Positions 1 to 8,803 are shown, counted from the first letter of the stretch. The stretch is 64,000 bases of DNA from Aeromonas sobria (GCF_000820145.1 NZ_CDBW01000039.1:27048-91047); one strand, 5' to 3'. Translations and numbers: made by a program. The notes: generated by a model from the sequence alone, not told the origin.

Positions 1-728
1 AGGCAGAGATCCCCGATGCTGACAAGCTGGTACCGCTGGTATTTGCGGTGATCATCTCCACCGTGGTGTTGCAGAGCCTCACCTCGGCGCCGCTGGCCAG
101 CCTGCTCAAGATGCGCCAGAGCGCCCCCAACACCTGGCTCATCATCGGCGCCAACTCGGTGGCGCGGGCAATCGGCAAGGCGCTGGCGGATCAGGGGGTG
201 CCGGTGCAACTCTGCGATCCCGCCTGGGAGTTCTGCAAACAGGCGCGGATGAGCAACCTGCCCTGCTACTTCGGCAACCCCCAGTCGGAGCATGCCGAGC
301 TGCACCTGCCGCTCACCAGCATCAGTACCGTGCTGGCACTCTCCCCCAACCGCCACAACAACGCCCTCGGGGTACTGCACTTCGCCCACCTCTACGGCGA
401 GGAGCAGGTCTACTCCCTGCGCTCCAGCGAGCAGCACGGCAAGGCCAACCGGGAGAGCGCCACCTTCCGCGCCCGCCAGAACCTGTTCGGCCCCGACATC
501 AATTATGCCAAGCTGAGCGGTCTGCTAAGCCGGGGTGGCCAGATCAAGGCCACCCGCCTGAGCGAAGCGTTCGACTGGGCCCAATATCAGGCCGCCAATC
601 CCGGCGCCATCCCGCTGTTTGTAATGGACGTCAAGGGCAAACCCCACATCGTCACCGGCCCCGTCACCCCGCAGGCGGGTGAGTTGCTGATCGCCCTGCA
701 ACCAGCCAGAGAGCAGGGCGCCGAATGA
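1..728 (+). CDS. C-terminal part of a CPA-type Na+(K+)/H+ antiporter with TrkA-N domain (5' truncated)
   Basis: The reading frame is open from base 3, so the window cuts the gene and only the last 241 residues are visible. The first ~35 residues are hydrophobic (a last transmembrane helix such as LVPLVFAVIISTVV). A Rossmann-type nucleotide-binding segment follows, starting IIGANSVARAIGKAL, as in TrkA-N/RCK regulatory domains, which sense NAD(H) or nucleotides in monovalent cation/proton antiporters. This helix-then-TrkA-N order is the usual C-terminal layout of CPA1 antiporters such as the YjcE/NhaP2 types. The stop codon overlaps the next gene in an ATGA junction, so the two are translationally coupled. 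Exact ion specificity cannot be read from this fragment. Confidence 0.75.
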   Translation, partial: AEIPDADKLVPLVFAVIISTVVLQSLTSAPLASLLKMRQSAPNTWLIIGANSVARAIGKALADQGVPVQLCDPAWEFCKQARMSNLPCYFGNPQSEHAELHLPLTSISTVLALSPNRHNNALGVLHFAHLYGEEQVYSLRSSEQHGKANRESATFRARQNLFGPDINYAKLSGLLSRGGQIKATRLSEAFDWAQYQAANPGAIPLFVMDVKGKPHIVTGPVTPQAGELLIALQPAREQGAE

Positions 729-1297
729 GCGAGGCCACCCACAATCCGCTGATCGCCCCGCTGCTGGCCCTGCTGCAACAGGCGGCGGGCAGCTACAAGG
801 TGCACGAGCTGATGGCCGACCTGCGCCAGCAGGGGGCAATCCCGCCCTTGGCAGACGATGAGCAGTTGCAGCTATTTCGGGTCAACTTTCTGATCATGAA
901 CGCCCTCTACCAGTTGCAGGCCGAGCTCTGGCAAGAGGGGTGGTGGCTGGTGATCAGCACCCTGGATATCCGGCTCGAACCGCTGGCCGACAAATCAAAG
1001 GCCAGCCACGCCTTTGCCCTCAGCGAAAATCTGCGCAGCTACTATCTCGACTGGCAGGTGTTCTGGCAGACGGATCGGGCAGAGGTAGAAACCCTGCTCA
1101 ACCGCTTCTGGCGCGCCTATGACGGGGAGGGACACAAAGAGGAAGCGCTGGCGCTGTTCGAGCTCGATGAAAAGGCAAGTCAGGAGGCGATCCGCCGCCG
1201 CTGGCGGGAGCTAGCACTGCAGCACCATCCGGACCGGGGTGGCGATGCCGAGACCTTTATCCGCATCCGCTGGGCCTGGGAGTACCTGCGGGGATGA
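725..1297 (+). CDS. DnaJ-related protein with C-terminal J domain
   Basis: A 190-residue protein. The N-terminal ~130 residues match the DNAJ_related type of domain seen in small gamma-proteobacterial co-chaperones. The last ~50 residues form a J domain with the diagnostic HPD in LQHHPDRGGD, which in the family stimulates DnaK ATPase. No G/F-rich or zinc-finger region is present, so this is a type III J protein rather than DnaJ itself. The start ATG overlaps the antiporter stop (ATGA). The partner substrate is unknown. Confidence 0.8.
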   Translation: MSEATHNPLIAPLLALLQQAAGSYKVHELMADLRQQGAIPPLADDEQLQLFRVNFLIMNALYQLQAELWQEGWWLVISTLDIRLEPLADKSKASHAFALSENLRSYYLDWQVFWQTDRAEVETLLNRFWRAYDGEGHKEEALALFELDEKASQEAIRRRWRELALQHHPDRGGDAETFIRIRWAWEYLRG

Positions 1298-1366
1298 TCC
1301 CGTTGCTGCCCCTCTGTGACCGGCATAGACTGAAAGTGGATATTCCCCAAAGGAAAGGAGAGCATC

Positions 1367-1615
1367 ATGACAGTCAGTGAACTTCGTAAGCTCTATCAAC
1401 AACAGCTCCTCATGGAAGCTGAACTTATCCATGACATCGCGGTTCCCGGCTGGCTCATCGAGTTCAGAGGCAAGGATGGCACCCTCTATGAAATGACCGA
1501 TACCCTTGGTTGCCCGGTCAGTTTCGGCACGGTCGAGCAGGCCCGCGACCACGTCCATCTGGTGGCCGACTGCCCAATCCAGGTGGAATACCTCTACCGC
1601 TTCTTCGAACGCTAA
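1367..1615 (+). CDS. small conserved hypothetical protein, 82 aa
   Basis: The start is supported by a strong purine-rich ribosome site (AAAGGAAAGGAG) just upstream of ATG 1367. The protein is soluble, acidic, and rich in aromatic and hydrophobic positions (LIEFRGKDGTLYEM). It has no signal peptide or membrane helix. I do not recognise a named family. A rho-independent terminator follows it directly, so it is probably a single-gene unit or the tail of the upstream pair. Confidence 0.65.
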   Translation: MTVSELRKLYQQQLLMEAELIHDIAVPGWLIEFRGKDGTLYEMTDTLGCPVSFGTVEQARDHVHLVADCPIQVEYLYRFFER

Positions 1616-1642
1616 CGCAGCACCAGCCAGACACCGCACAGC

Positions 1643-1666
1643 AAAAAGGCTCCAAGGAGCCTTTTT
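1643..1666. terminator. bidirectional rho-independent terminator
   Basis: Stem GGCTCC-AA-GGAGCC is flanked by A5 on the left and T5 on the right. It can therefore serve both the + gene ending at 1615 and the - strand mscS-like gene ending at 1683. Confidence 0.8.
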
Positions 1667-1682
1667 CAATTCCGGTTACTTT

Positions 1683-2195
1683 CTATTCCGGTTGCAGCGG
1701 TTCCGCCACCTTGCCCTCCAGCTTCCTGACCGGCTTTTGCAGGATCAGGTTGGCTGGATAGGTGACCAGATCGCCGTTGTCATCCCGCACCCGCAGGTAG
1801 AACAGGCCGATCTCGGTGATCACACCGGTGACCGAATCATCCTTGTCGAGGATGCGGATCCGATCGCCAATCCGATAGGGAAAGGCGAAGAAGATGGTGA
1901 TGCTGGCGGTGATGTTGGAGAGGATCGACCACTGGGCCACCATGGCGACCCCCAGCACTGCGAAGAAGGAGGAGGCGAGCACCACCAGTCGGGAGAAATC
2001 GAGCCCCCACACCCCAGCCAGCACCAGCAAGGTGGCGCAGCCGAGCAGGAAGTGGAACACATGGGCCACGTAGAGCACCCGGTTCTCGCTCACCTGCCTG
2101 CTCTGGCCGAGCGCCAGCAGGCTCTTGTGAATAAGCCGCCGGATCAGGGTGTGACCCAGCAACAGCAGCAGGGTCAGGCCAATTGATTGCCACAT
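1683..2195 (-). CDS. small MscS-type mechanosensitive channel protein
   Basis: A 170-residue membrane protein. Two or three N-terminal helices are followed by the pore-lining helix region (LVVLASSFFAVLGVAMVAQW) and the MscS beta-domain start (FPYRIGDRIRI, then GVITEIGLFYLRVRDDNGDLVTYPANLIL). This is the conserved core of the MscS family, but the protein stops soon after the beta domain and lacks the alpha/beta cytosolic cage, making it much shorter than E. coli MscS (286 aa). It starts 13 bases after the zntB stop on the same strand, so the two are almost certainly co-transcribed. Confidence 0.85.
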   Translation of the reverse strand: MWQSIGLTLLLLLGHTLIRRLIHKSLLALGQSRQVSENRVLYVAHVFHFLLGCATLLVLAGVWGLDFSRLVVLASSFFAVLGVAMVAQWSILSNITASITIFFAFPYRIGDRIRILDKDDSVTGVITEIGLFYLRVRDDNGDLVTYPANLILQKPVRKLEGKVAEPLQPE

Positions 2196-2208
2196 GGGTT
2201 ATGCCTCC

Positions 2209-3174
2209 TTACCACCAGCGTCGGTGCTTGAGCCAGACTGCCAGCCCGCTTGCCAGCGCCACCAAGGATCCGCAGAAGACCCAGAAGGCGGTCGGGCTCT
2301 CGGCCCCGGGCATACCGCCGAGGTTGATGCCAAACAGGCCGGTCAGGAAACTGGCAGGCAAAAACAGCAGCGCCATCACCGACATCTGGTAGGCGCGACG
2401 GTTAGTCGCCTCCGCCATCAGATTGTTGATCTCGTCTGCCAGCACAGCAGTGCGGGCCACCCCGGCATCGAGATCATCGAGCCAGCGCCGCAGCCGGTCA
2501 GCGATATCGAGCAGGCGGCGGCGGTCATCCTCATCCAACCAGCTGATCTTCTCGTTGGCGAGACGCGCCACCAGATCCCGCTGGGGAGAGAGGTAGCGGC
2601 GGATCATGATGAGCTGCTTGCGGATCAGCGCCAAGCGGCCATTGGCGGGCATGTCGCGCATCAGCACCATCTCCTCCAGATCGAGGATCTTGTCGTGCAG
2701 CTCTTCAACAAACTCCCCTGCGCGGTCGGTCAGGGCATCGCAGATCTCCACCAGCCAGTCAGCCGGGGTATCCGCGCCGCCCCCCAGCTTGAGCTGGTTG
2801 AACACATCCTGCTCGGAGAGCAGCGGACGACGACGGCTGCTGATGATGAGATCCGGGGTGATGAAGATGCGCAGCGCCACCATCTCTTCCGGCCTGTGAT
2901 CCTTGTTGTGGTTGATGCCGCGCAGGATCAGCAGCACAGTCTCCCCCATCCGCACCAGCTTGGGACGATTGCTCTGGCCAAGCAGCGATTCTTTGGCAGC
3001 CTCGCCCAGCAGCGGGGTTTGCAGCAACCAGCGCGCCGAATCGGGATGGCCGTAATCCAGATGCAGCCAGGCCGGGCTATCCCCCGGAATGTCGCTTCCC
3101 GCCGTCAGCGGCGCCATGCCCCCCTTGCCATCCAGGGTCAGGGCATAAATTACTTCACCGGGCACCCGATCCAT
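2209..3174 (-). CDS. zntB: ZntB-like CorA-family zinc/divalent cation transporter
   Basis: A 321-residue protein with a long soluble N-terminal region rich in charged helices, then two C-terminal transmembrane helices. The CorA-family signature is GIN in LTGLFGINLGGMPG, right after the first helix (MALLFLPASFLTGLFG). In ZntB proteins this replaces the GMN of Mg2+ channels. Length agrees with E. coli ZntB (327 aa). The family moves Zn2+ across the inner membrane as a pentamer. Substrate assignment is by family. It is divergent from the YaiI gene and leads into the mscS-like gene. Confidence 0.85.
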   Translation of the reverse strand: MDRVPGEVIYALTLDGKGGMAPLTAGSDIPGDSPAWLHLDYGHPDSARWLLQTPLLGEAAKESLLGQSNRPKLVRMGETVLLILRGINHNKDHRPEEMVALRIFITPDLIISSRRRPLLSEQDVFNQLKLGGGADTPADWLVEICDALTDRAGEFVEELHDKILDLEEMVLMRDMPANGRLALIRKQLIMIRRYLSPQRDLVARLANEKISWLDEDDRRRLLDIADRLRRWLDDLDAGVARTAVLADEINNLMAEATNRRAYQMSVMALLFLPASFLTGLFGINLGGMPGAESPTAFWVFCGSLVALASGLAVWLKHRRWW

Positions 3175-3314
3175 ATCGTCTCCTTCTGATTCTCGCCAAC
3201 GGCCCCCAGCTTACACCAAAGGCGGGGCCGACTCAGCCCCACGGCGGACAGCGGTCGCCTGTGTTACTATGCCTGCCTTCGTATTCCCCCGTTTTAACCA
3301 CAGGAAACCATGCC

Positions 3315-3764
3315 ATGCCCATCTGGGTTGATGCCGATGCCTGCCCTATTCCGGTCAAGGAGATCCTCTACCGCGCCGCCCACCGCGCTCGGGTCGTCAC
3401 CACGCTGGTGGCCAATCAGGGCTTGCGGGTTCCCCCCTCTCCCTATATCAAGACCCAGCAGGTGGAGAAGGGATTCGATGTGGCAGATCATGTCATCGCC
3501 CAGCAGGTTCAGCCCGGCGATCTGGTGATCACCGGTGATATCCCCCTCGCCTCCTGGGTGATCGACGCCGGTGGCGAGGCGCTCAATCCCCGCGGCGAGA
3601 TCTACACCCGCGAGACCATCAAGGCGCGGCTCGGGATGCGTAATTTCATGGAGGAGCTGCGTTCCGCTGGCGTGCAAACTGGCGGCCCCGCCCCCTTCAA
3701 CTCTGCCGACAAGCAATGCTTCGCCAACGCCCTCGACAAGTGGCTGGTCAAAGGCAAGTTGTAA
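3315..3764 (+). CDS. yaiI: YaiI/YqxD family protein (DUF188)
   Basis: A 149-residue protein beginning MPIWVDADACPIPVKEIL, the family hallmark with paired acidic residues and a cysteine near the N terminus. Later blocks VITGDIPLA and NPRGEIYT are also typical, and the fold is PIN-like. The start at 3315 is preferred over an upstream in-frame start at 3261 because AGGAAACC lies at about -12 and family members begin here. An ATG at 3310 is out of frame. No biochemical role is firmly known. A strong terminator follows. Confidence 0.85.
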   Translation: MPIWVDADACPIPVKEILYRAAHRARVVTTLVANQGLRVPPSPYIKTQQVEKGFDVADHVIAQQVQPGDLVITGDIPLASWVIDAGGEALNPRGEIYTRETIKARLGMRNFMEELRSAGVQTGGPAPFNSADKQCFANALDKWLVKGKL

Positions 3765-3777
3765 AGAGACCCTAAAG

Positions 3778-3799
3778 GCGCCCAGCTTGGGCGCTTTTT
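3778..3799 (+). terminator. rho-independent terminator after yaiI
   Basis: Stem GCGCCCA-GCT-TGGGCGC is followed by T5. Confidence 0.85.
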
Positions 3800-3888
3800 C
3801 ACCGTAACATCCTGATTTTTAAAATAACAGCTGACCAACGCCAGCGGCCTGATAAGATGCGCCGCCCTTTCTCCACACAGTAATCATC

Positions 3889-4389
3889 ATGACCGCCCAA
3901 GGGCACCTGCTCTTCTCTGTTACCTGCGCCCTGCTCGCCCACAAACTACAGCTCACCCCGGCCCTGGCCGATGCCAGCCTGTGGCAGACCATTCCTGCCG
4001 CCTTGGCCAGTGCGCTGCTGCCCGACCTCGATCATCCCAAATCGGTGCTGGGACAACGACTGCCATGGATCTCGAAACCCCTGTCGCGACTGTGCGGCCA
4101 TCGCGGCTTCACCCACAGCCTGCTAGCGGTAGCCATCGCCATCTGGGGACTAAACCAGAGCTTGCCTGCCGGGTCTGTGCCTGTCGGGGTCAAAGATGCG
4201 CTTATCGTCGGCTACCTCAGTCATCTGCTGGGAGACTGGCTCACCCCGGCGGGCATTCCGCTCTTCTGGCCCATCAAGCGCCGCTTCCGGCTGCCGGGCT
4301 GGCCGCTCAAAAGCGGTGGCCCTCTGGAAACCGGCTTTTGCACCCTCACCCTGCTGGTTGCTGGCTGGTGGTGCGGCTGGTTGATATAA
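3889..4389 (+). CDS. ydjM: YdjM-like inner-membrane metal-dependent hydrolase (DUF457)
   Basis: A 166-residue membrane protein with the family's histidine/aspartate metal-ligand blocks in order: an early His (GHLLFS), LLPDLDHP, HRGFTHS and HLLGDWLTPAG. Together they form the presumed zinc site of YdjM/YbcI-type membrane hydrolases. Hydrophobic segments lie between them. In E. coli ydjM belongs to the SOS regulon, but I found no CTG-N10-CAG LexA box upstream here, so that control is not supported. It converges on nupC across a hairpin terminator. Confidence 0.8.
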   Translation: MTAQGHLLFSVTCALLAHKLQLTPALADASLWQTIPAALASALLPDLDHPKSVLGQRLPWISKPLSRLCGHRGFTHSLLAVAIAIWGLNQSLPAGSVPVGVKDALIVGYLSHLLGDWLTPAGIPLFWPIKRRFRLPGWPLKSGGPLETGFCTLTLLVAGWWCGWLI

Positions 4390-4404
4390 CGCAGAGACAA
4401 AAAA

Positions 4405-4428
4405 GGCCCCGAACCTGAGTCCGGGGCC
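4405..4428 (-). terminator. terminator between ydjM and nupC
   Basis: Arms GGCCCCG and CGGGGCC enclose a 10-nt loop. Read on the minus strand the stem is followed by T6, so it mainly terminates nupC. Confidence 0.75.
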
Positions 4429-4453
4429 TGCCAGTGGTGATGCCACTAGAGGA

Positions 4454-5659
4454 TTAGATCATGATGCCAGCGATAACCGCAGAGAGCAGGCTGACCAGGG
4501 TAGAGCCGTAGACCAGCTTCAGACCGAAGCGGGAAACCATGTTGCCTTTCTCTTCGTTCAGCGCCTTTACCGCACCGGCGATGATGCCGATGGAGCTGAA
4601 GTTGGCGAACGACACCATGAAGATGGAGAGGATACCGACAGTGCGCGGCGAGAGCTCGGCAGCAACTTTGCCCAGATCCATCATGGCCACGAACTCGTTG
4701 GTTACCAGCTTGGTCGCCATGATGGAGCCCGCTTGCAACGCTTCACCACTCGGGATACCCAGGATCCAGGCGATTGGGTAGAAGAGGTAGCCCATCACGA
4801 ACTGGAAGTTGACGCCAAACGCCATCTCGAACAGGTAGTTCACCAGCGCAATCAACGCGATAAAGCCCACCAGCATGGCCCCCACGATCACCGCAACGGT
4901 GAAACCGGCCATGATGTACTCGCCCAGCATCTCGAAAAAGTTCTCTTTCTTCGGCGTGTGGTGTTCGTCACCTTCGGTGATGGCTTTCAGGTCGGTCACC
5001 GAGTTATCCGGCTCGTACGGGTTGATCAGTGACAGCACGATGAAGGTACTGAACATGTTGAGCACCAGTGCGGCAACCACATAACGTGGCTCGATCAGCT
5101 GCATGTAGGCACCGACGATGGACATGGAAACGGTGGACATAGCCGTCGCTGCCAGGGTGTACATCTGCTTCTCGTTCAGGTGCGGCAGGGTGTTCTTGAG
5201 GGCGATGAAGTTCTCGGACTGGCCGACGATCATCGAGCTGATGGCATTGAAAGACTCCAGCTTGCCCATGCCGTTGATCTTGGCCAGCACTGTACCGATA
5301 CCGCGGATGACGATAGGCAGCAGACGGATGTACTGCAAAATCCCGATCAGCACCGAGATGAAGACGATGGGCATCAGCACCATCAGGAAGAAGGAGAAGG
5401 CCCCTTCGTTGACCAGACCACCGAACACGAAGTCGGTACCCTGTTTGGCAAACTCCATCAACTTGGTGAAGCCAGCCGCGAAGCCCCCCACCACTGCCAG
5501 ACCCACTTCGGAGTTCAGCATGAACCAGGCCAGCGCCAGTTCGACCACCAGCAGTTGGCCAATATAACGCAGCTTGATCTGTTTCCAGTTGTGGCGGTTA
5601 GCCAGCAGAGAGAGAGCGAGGACCATGACCAGTCCGAGCACAAAGTGAACGTATTCCAT
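4454..5659 (-). CDS. nupC: NupC-family concentrative nucleoside transporter
   Basis: A 401-residue polytopic inner-membrane protein of the CNT family (E. coli NupC 400 aa). Recognisable blocks are GQSENFIALKNTLPHL, the STVSMSIVGAYM segment, and the C-terminal core IPSGEALQAGSIMATKLVTN followed by FANFSSIGIIAGAVKAL, which builds the nucleoside- and H+/Na+-binding hairpins. It probably imports nucleosides by cation symport. A CRP-like half-palindrome lies about 150 bp upstream, consistent with the CRP/CytR control known for nupC. NupX is the main alternative name. Confidence 0.88.
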   Translation of the reverse strand: MEYVHFVLGLVMVLALSLLANRHNWKQIKLRYIGQLLVVELALAWFMLNSEVGLAVVGGFAAGFTKLMEFAKQGTDFVFGGLVNEGAFSFFLMVLMPIVFISVLIGILQYIRLLPIVIRGIGTVLAKINGMGKLESFNAISSMIVGQSENFIALKNTLPHLNEKQMYTLAATAMSTVSMSIVGAYMQLIEPRYVVAALVLNMFSTFIVLSLINPYEPDNSVTDLKAITEGDEHHTPKKENFFEMLGEYIMAGFTVAVIVGAMLVGFIALIALVNYLFEMAFGVNFQFVMGYLFYPIAWILGIPSGEALQAGSIMATKLVTNEFVAMMDLGKVAAELSPRTVGILSIFMVSFANFSSIGIIAGAVKALNEEKGNMVSRFGLKLVYGSTLVSLLSAVIAGIMI

Positions 5660-6204
5660 ACCTGTAGCACCTGAGTAAATTGTAATTTTTGACCGGCGCC
5701 ATCATAGACATTTGCACATTTAAAAATCAGATAGCCATCACAATCCCGCTCAATAATATGCATGCAGGATAATACAAACGTTTTTAAATTAATTACGCAA
5801 TGAACTGATATTAATCACACAACATAGATAACATAAATCCTTTTAAAACATCATGTTGGGCAATGCAGACGCCGTTTTCATGTTTTTGAAAATATTCGAG
5901 CAGCATTTTCGCAACATTCCCTGTGGCGTAACGACTGCTCGTAGAATATTTTTCAGTGATTATATTGAAATACCGAAAATGGAAAACGTTTATCCGCGAT
6001 AAATAATTAGATGAGTGTTTGAAAAATAGTCCTTATCGCATTGTCAGTTATTGCCAGCGATCTGTTTGGCAACAAATGAACCCTGCCTGCGCGCCCCTAT
6101 GGTCAACCGTTCAAATTTCCGCCACATCCACTGCCACATTCTGGTATGATGCGCGGCCTTAGCGCTCGTGCGCATCCCCGTTTTCTTCGAAATAGAGTCT
6201 TTTT
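5660..6204. other. AT-rich divergent intergenic region between nupC and dbpA
   Basis: This 545-bp region has no convincing ORF. It must carry the promoters of both divergent genes. Apart from the CRP-like element at 5804-5819, I see only long A/T tracts that could be UP elements or H-NS targets, and no riboswitch or repeat. Confidence 0.6.
5804..5819. promoter_or_regulatory. candidate CRP site upstream of nupC
   Basis: ACTGA-TATTAA-TCACA: the right half is a perfect CRP half-site and the left half matches 3 of 5. Spacing (N6) is correct. Weak by sequence alone, but the position fits the known CRP control of nucleoside transporters. Confidence 0.35.
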
Positions 6205-7584
6205 GTGAACAACAGCGAATTTAGCAGCCTCAATCTCTCCCCCGCCCTGCAAGAGAACCTCATCAGCCTGGGTTATCTGCAGATGACACCGATCCAGGCC
6301 CAGAGTCTGCCCCTGGTGCTCGATGGCAAAGACCTGATCGCCAAGGCTAAAACCGGTAGCGGCAAGACCGCCGCCTTCGGCCTTGGCCTGCTGGCCCAGC
6401 TCAACGTCCATCGTCTCGAAGTGCAGGCGCTGGTGCTCTGTCCGACCCGCGAACTGGCAGATCAGGTGGCGCAGGAGATCCGTCGGCTGGCGCGCGCCCT
6501 GCCCAACGTCAAGCTGGTGACCCTGTGCGGCGGCACCCAGACTGCACCCCAATCGGCCACGCTGGGCTTTGGCGCCCACATCGCTGTCGGTACCCCGGGC
6601 CGCATCCTCAAGCATCTGGAGCAAGGCACCCTGGAGTTGTCTGGCCTTAAAACCCTGGTGCTGGACGAAGCCGACCGGATGCTGGACATGGGCTTTGGCG
6701 AAGAGATCAACCGGGTCATCAGCTATGCTCCCCAGCAGCGCCAGACCCTGCTCTTCTCCGCCACCTACCCGGAAGGGATCGCCCAGATGAGCCGCGGTGT
6801 GCAGCGCAATCCGGTCGAGGTGAGTGTCGAGTCTCTTCATGAAGGGAGCGCCATCGAGCAGAAGCTCTATGAAGTGCCATTTGGAGAGCGCCTCGACGCC
6901 CTCACCTGGTTGCTGAGCCACTATCAGCCAGCCTCCTGCGTGGTGTTCTGCAACACCAAACGCGCCTGCAACGACGTGGCTGATCATCTGGCCGCCAAAG
7001 GTTTCTCGGCGCTGGCACTGAACGGCGATCTGGAACAGCGCGAGCGGGATCAGGTGCTGGTGCGCTTTGCCAACGGCAGTGCCACCATTCTGGTGGCCAC
7101 CGACGTGGCAGCCCGCGGCCTCGACATCAAAGAGCTGGGCGCCGTCATCAACTACGAGCTGACCTATGACCCGGAGATCCATGTTCATCGCATCGGTCGT
7201 ACCGGTCGTGCTGGCCAGCAGGGTCTGGCTCTGAGCCTCTATCAGCCGAACGAAGCCCAGCGCGTCAACTTTATCGAAGAGTACCAGCAGGCCCCGATGC
7301 CGCAGGGCGACCTCGCGCTGATTGGTCGTGACATCAAGCCTATTGCGCCACAAATGGTGACCCTCTCCATCGATGCGGGCCGCAAAACCAAGGTGCGAGC
7401 CGGAGATATTCTGGGCGCCCTGACTGGCGAAGGCGGCATTGCCGGCGCCGATGTCGGCAAGATCCAGATCTCCGAGCAATACTCCTACGTCGCAGTCAAA
7501 TGCAGTGTGGCGAGTGCCGCCCTCAAGCGGCTGCAAGAAGGCAAAATCAAGGGGCGCACCTACCGCGCCCGCAAACTGGGCTAA
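6205..7584 (+). CDS. dbpA: ATP-dependent RNA helicase DbpA
   Basis: A 459-residue DEAD-box helicase (E. coli DbpA 457 aa). Motifs in order: Q motif (MTPIQAQSLPL), Walker A AKTGSGKT, PTRELA, DEAD in VLDEADRMLD, SAT in LLFSATYP, then ARGLDIK and HRIGRTGRAG. The last ~75 residues form the DbpA-specific RNA-binding domain that in the family recognises hairpin 92 of 23S rRNA during 50S assembly. The start codon is GTG. A GC-rich terminator follows. Confidence 0.93.
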   Translation: MNNSEFSSLNLSPALQENLISLGYLQMTPIQAQSLPLVLDGKDLIAKAKTGSGKTAAFGLGLLAQLNVHRLEVQALVLCPTRELADQVAQEIRRLARALPNVKLVTLCGGTQTAPQSATLGFGAHIAVGTPGRILKHLEQGTLELSGLKTLVLDEADRMLDMGFGEEINRVISYAPQQRQTLLFSATYPEGIAQMSRGVQRNPVEVSVESLHEGSAIEQKLYEVPFGERLDALTWLLSHYQPASCVVFCNTKRACNDVADHLAAKGFSALALNGDLEQRERDQVLVRFANGSATILVATDVAARGLDIKELGAVINYELTYDPEIHVHRIGRTGRAGQQGLALSLYQPNEAQRVNFIEEYQQAPMPQGDLALIGRDIKPIAPQMVTLSIDAGRKTKVRAGDILGALTGEGGIAGADVGKIQISEQYSYVAVKCSVASAALKRLQEGKIKGRTYRARKLG

Positions 7585-7634
7585 ACCTGAAGATGGGTAG
7601 CCTGGCTGCCCGACTCACGGTTGACCGCAATACG

Positions 7635-7660
7635 GGCGCCTTTGCAGGCGCCTGTTTTTT
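7635..7660 (+). terminator. rho-independent terminator after dbpA
   Basis: GGCGCC-TTTGCA-GGCGCC stem followed by TGTTTTTT. Confidence 0.8.
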
Positions 7661-7697
7661 ATCAAAAATGTGCTATTTCATGGCATGGACAACATAG

Positions 7698-7988
7698 ATG
7701 AACCAACAAACCCCAGTCGAGGTCAGCTGCCAGAACTGCGAAGCCTGCTGCTGTCGCCTTGAAGTGATGCTGTTTACTGATACCGGTGTGCCGGATCGCT
7801 ACGTCGATGATATCGAAGGTCAGGTGCCGGTGATGCACCGGCTGGAAGATGGCTGGTGTGCTGCCCTCGATCGCAACACTATGATGTGCCGCATTTATGA
7901 AGTGCGACCGCTGATCTGCCGTGAATTCGAAATGGGCGAGCCCGACTGTGTGGATGAGCGGGACAAGTGGTTTATCACGCTGGCCTGA
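7698..7988 (+). CDS. YkgJ-family cysteine-cluster protein
   Basis: A 96-residue protein with the cysteine pattern of YkgJ-type zinc/iron-chelating proteins: CQNCEACCC near the N terminus, then WCAALD, MMCRIYEVRPLICREF and a last Cys in MGEPDCVD. The family binds a metal cluster and its physiological role is poorly defined. The gene is intact, but a second diverged copy of its 3' third lies immediately downstream (7997-8123), so the locus has been partly duplicated. Confidence 0.85.
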   Translation: MNQQTPVEVSCQNCEACCCRLEVMLFTDTGVPDRYVDDIEGQVPVMHRLEDGWCAALDRNTMMCRIYEVRPLICREFEMGEPDCVDERDKWFITLA

Positions 7989-7996
7989 CCCGGGCG

Positions 7997-8123
7997 CTCG
8001 ATCGCACTCCCCGCCATGATGTGCCGGATCTACGAGGTGCGACCGCTGATCTGCCGTGAATTCGAAATGGGTGAACCCGACTGCGTTGACGAGCGGGACA
8101 AGTGGTTTATCAGCTTGGCGTAA
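7997..8123 (+). pseudogene. truncated tandem copy of the ykgJ-like 3' end
   Basis: The copy begins CTCGATCGC exactly as at 7866. After a 4-base length difference it continues from ATG 8016 as MMCRIYEVRPLICREFEMGE and on to DKWFISLA-stop. The peptide matches the intact gene except for the last few residues (FITLA versus FISLA), while many third codon positions differ. It lacks the N-terminal cysteines. Its 3' end overlaps the convergent gene at 8110 by 14 bases, suggesting this is the original gene end and the intact upstream copy arrived later. Confidence 0.85.
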
Positions 8124-8532
8124 GCCCTGCCACTGTGATATCGCAGGGATCGGGGGTGAGCTGCTGCTCCAGCCAGTGGATCGCTGCCGCCTCCTGTTCG
8201 AAATAACGCACCGCCCTGAATGGCAGATCCCTGAAGAGGTTATCTGCCAGATAACGTTTGAAACCACCCTCTAGCACCACCGCCAGAAACCGGCAGCCAC
8301 TGCTGGCGCACCAGCCAAACTGGCGGCGAAAACGGGCTAGCACCTCGGGCCCGGCGGCTTCAAACTCGGTCGCGACCTCCACAATCCCCCAAGGCAGGCC
8401 GATCAGCTCGACCAATTCCTCGCGAAAGTCAGCCTCATAGGCCATGGCGCCCGCCAGATTAAAGGCACCATTTGGCCGACAGATCAGCATCTGACCCCGG
8501 CGCACCATCTCGAATTGCCCGTGTGGCTGCAT
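8110..8532 (-). CDS. hypothetical STAS/SpoIIAA-like protein
   Basis: A 140-residue soluble protein. The start at 8532 (MQPHGQFEM) follows a purine-rich segment. A longer form from 8574 lacks a better ribosome site. The alternation of short strands (GQMLICRPNGAFNLAGAMAY) and helices, with the block GIVEVATEFE, resembles STAS-like regulatory folds, but similarity is too weak for a functional claim. It is convergent with, and overlaps, the ykgJ fragment. Confidence 0.6.
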   Translation of the reverse strand: MQPHGQFEMVRRGQMLICRPNGAFNLAGAMAYEADFREELVELIGLPWGIVEVATEFEAAGPEVLARFRRQFGWCASSGCRFLAVVLEGGFKRYLADNLFRDLPFRAVRYFEQEAAAIHWLEQQLTPDPCDITVAGLTPS

Positions 8533-8803
8533 CCTTGCTCCCTTGCGCTGCAACTGCCTGCAAATTGTTATCATAAGGTAATAATTTATAAAGAAAAGTC
8601 CAGCAAAAAACCTTTCCTTATGAAGAGCAGACGCCTCATCTGGCTAGCCAGAAAAACCTTCTCATACCTTCACACTGTCGCCATCCCGCACCGGATCAGC
8701 CGCAACGAAATGTGTGATTGCAGTTAATAAAAAGTTACTGCTATTATCCGCGCCACCAACATTCCACCAACCGAAAGGTTTGGCAACCCAACAAGGATGC
8801 GCA

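Noticed and set aside
3800..3888. LexA box for the ydjM-like gene
   Set aside because: The closest CTG...CAG has an 8-bp, not 10-bp, gap, so SOS control is not supported.
6103..7536. Long open frame antisense to dbpA (477 codons)
   Set aside because: A shadow of a high-GC gene: the + strand encodes all DEAD-box motifs, and the antisense product has no family signal or ribosome site.
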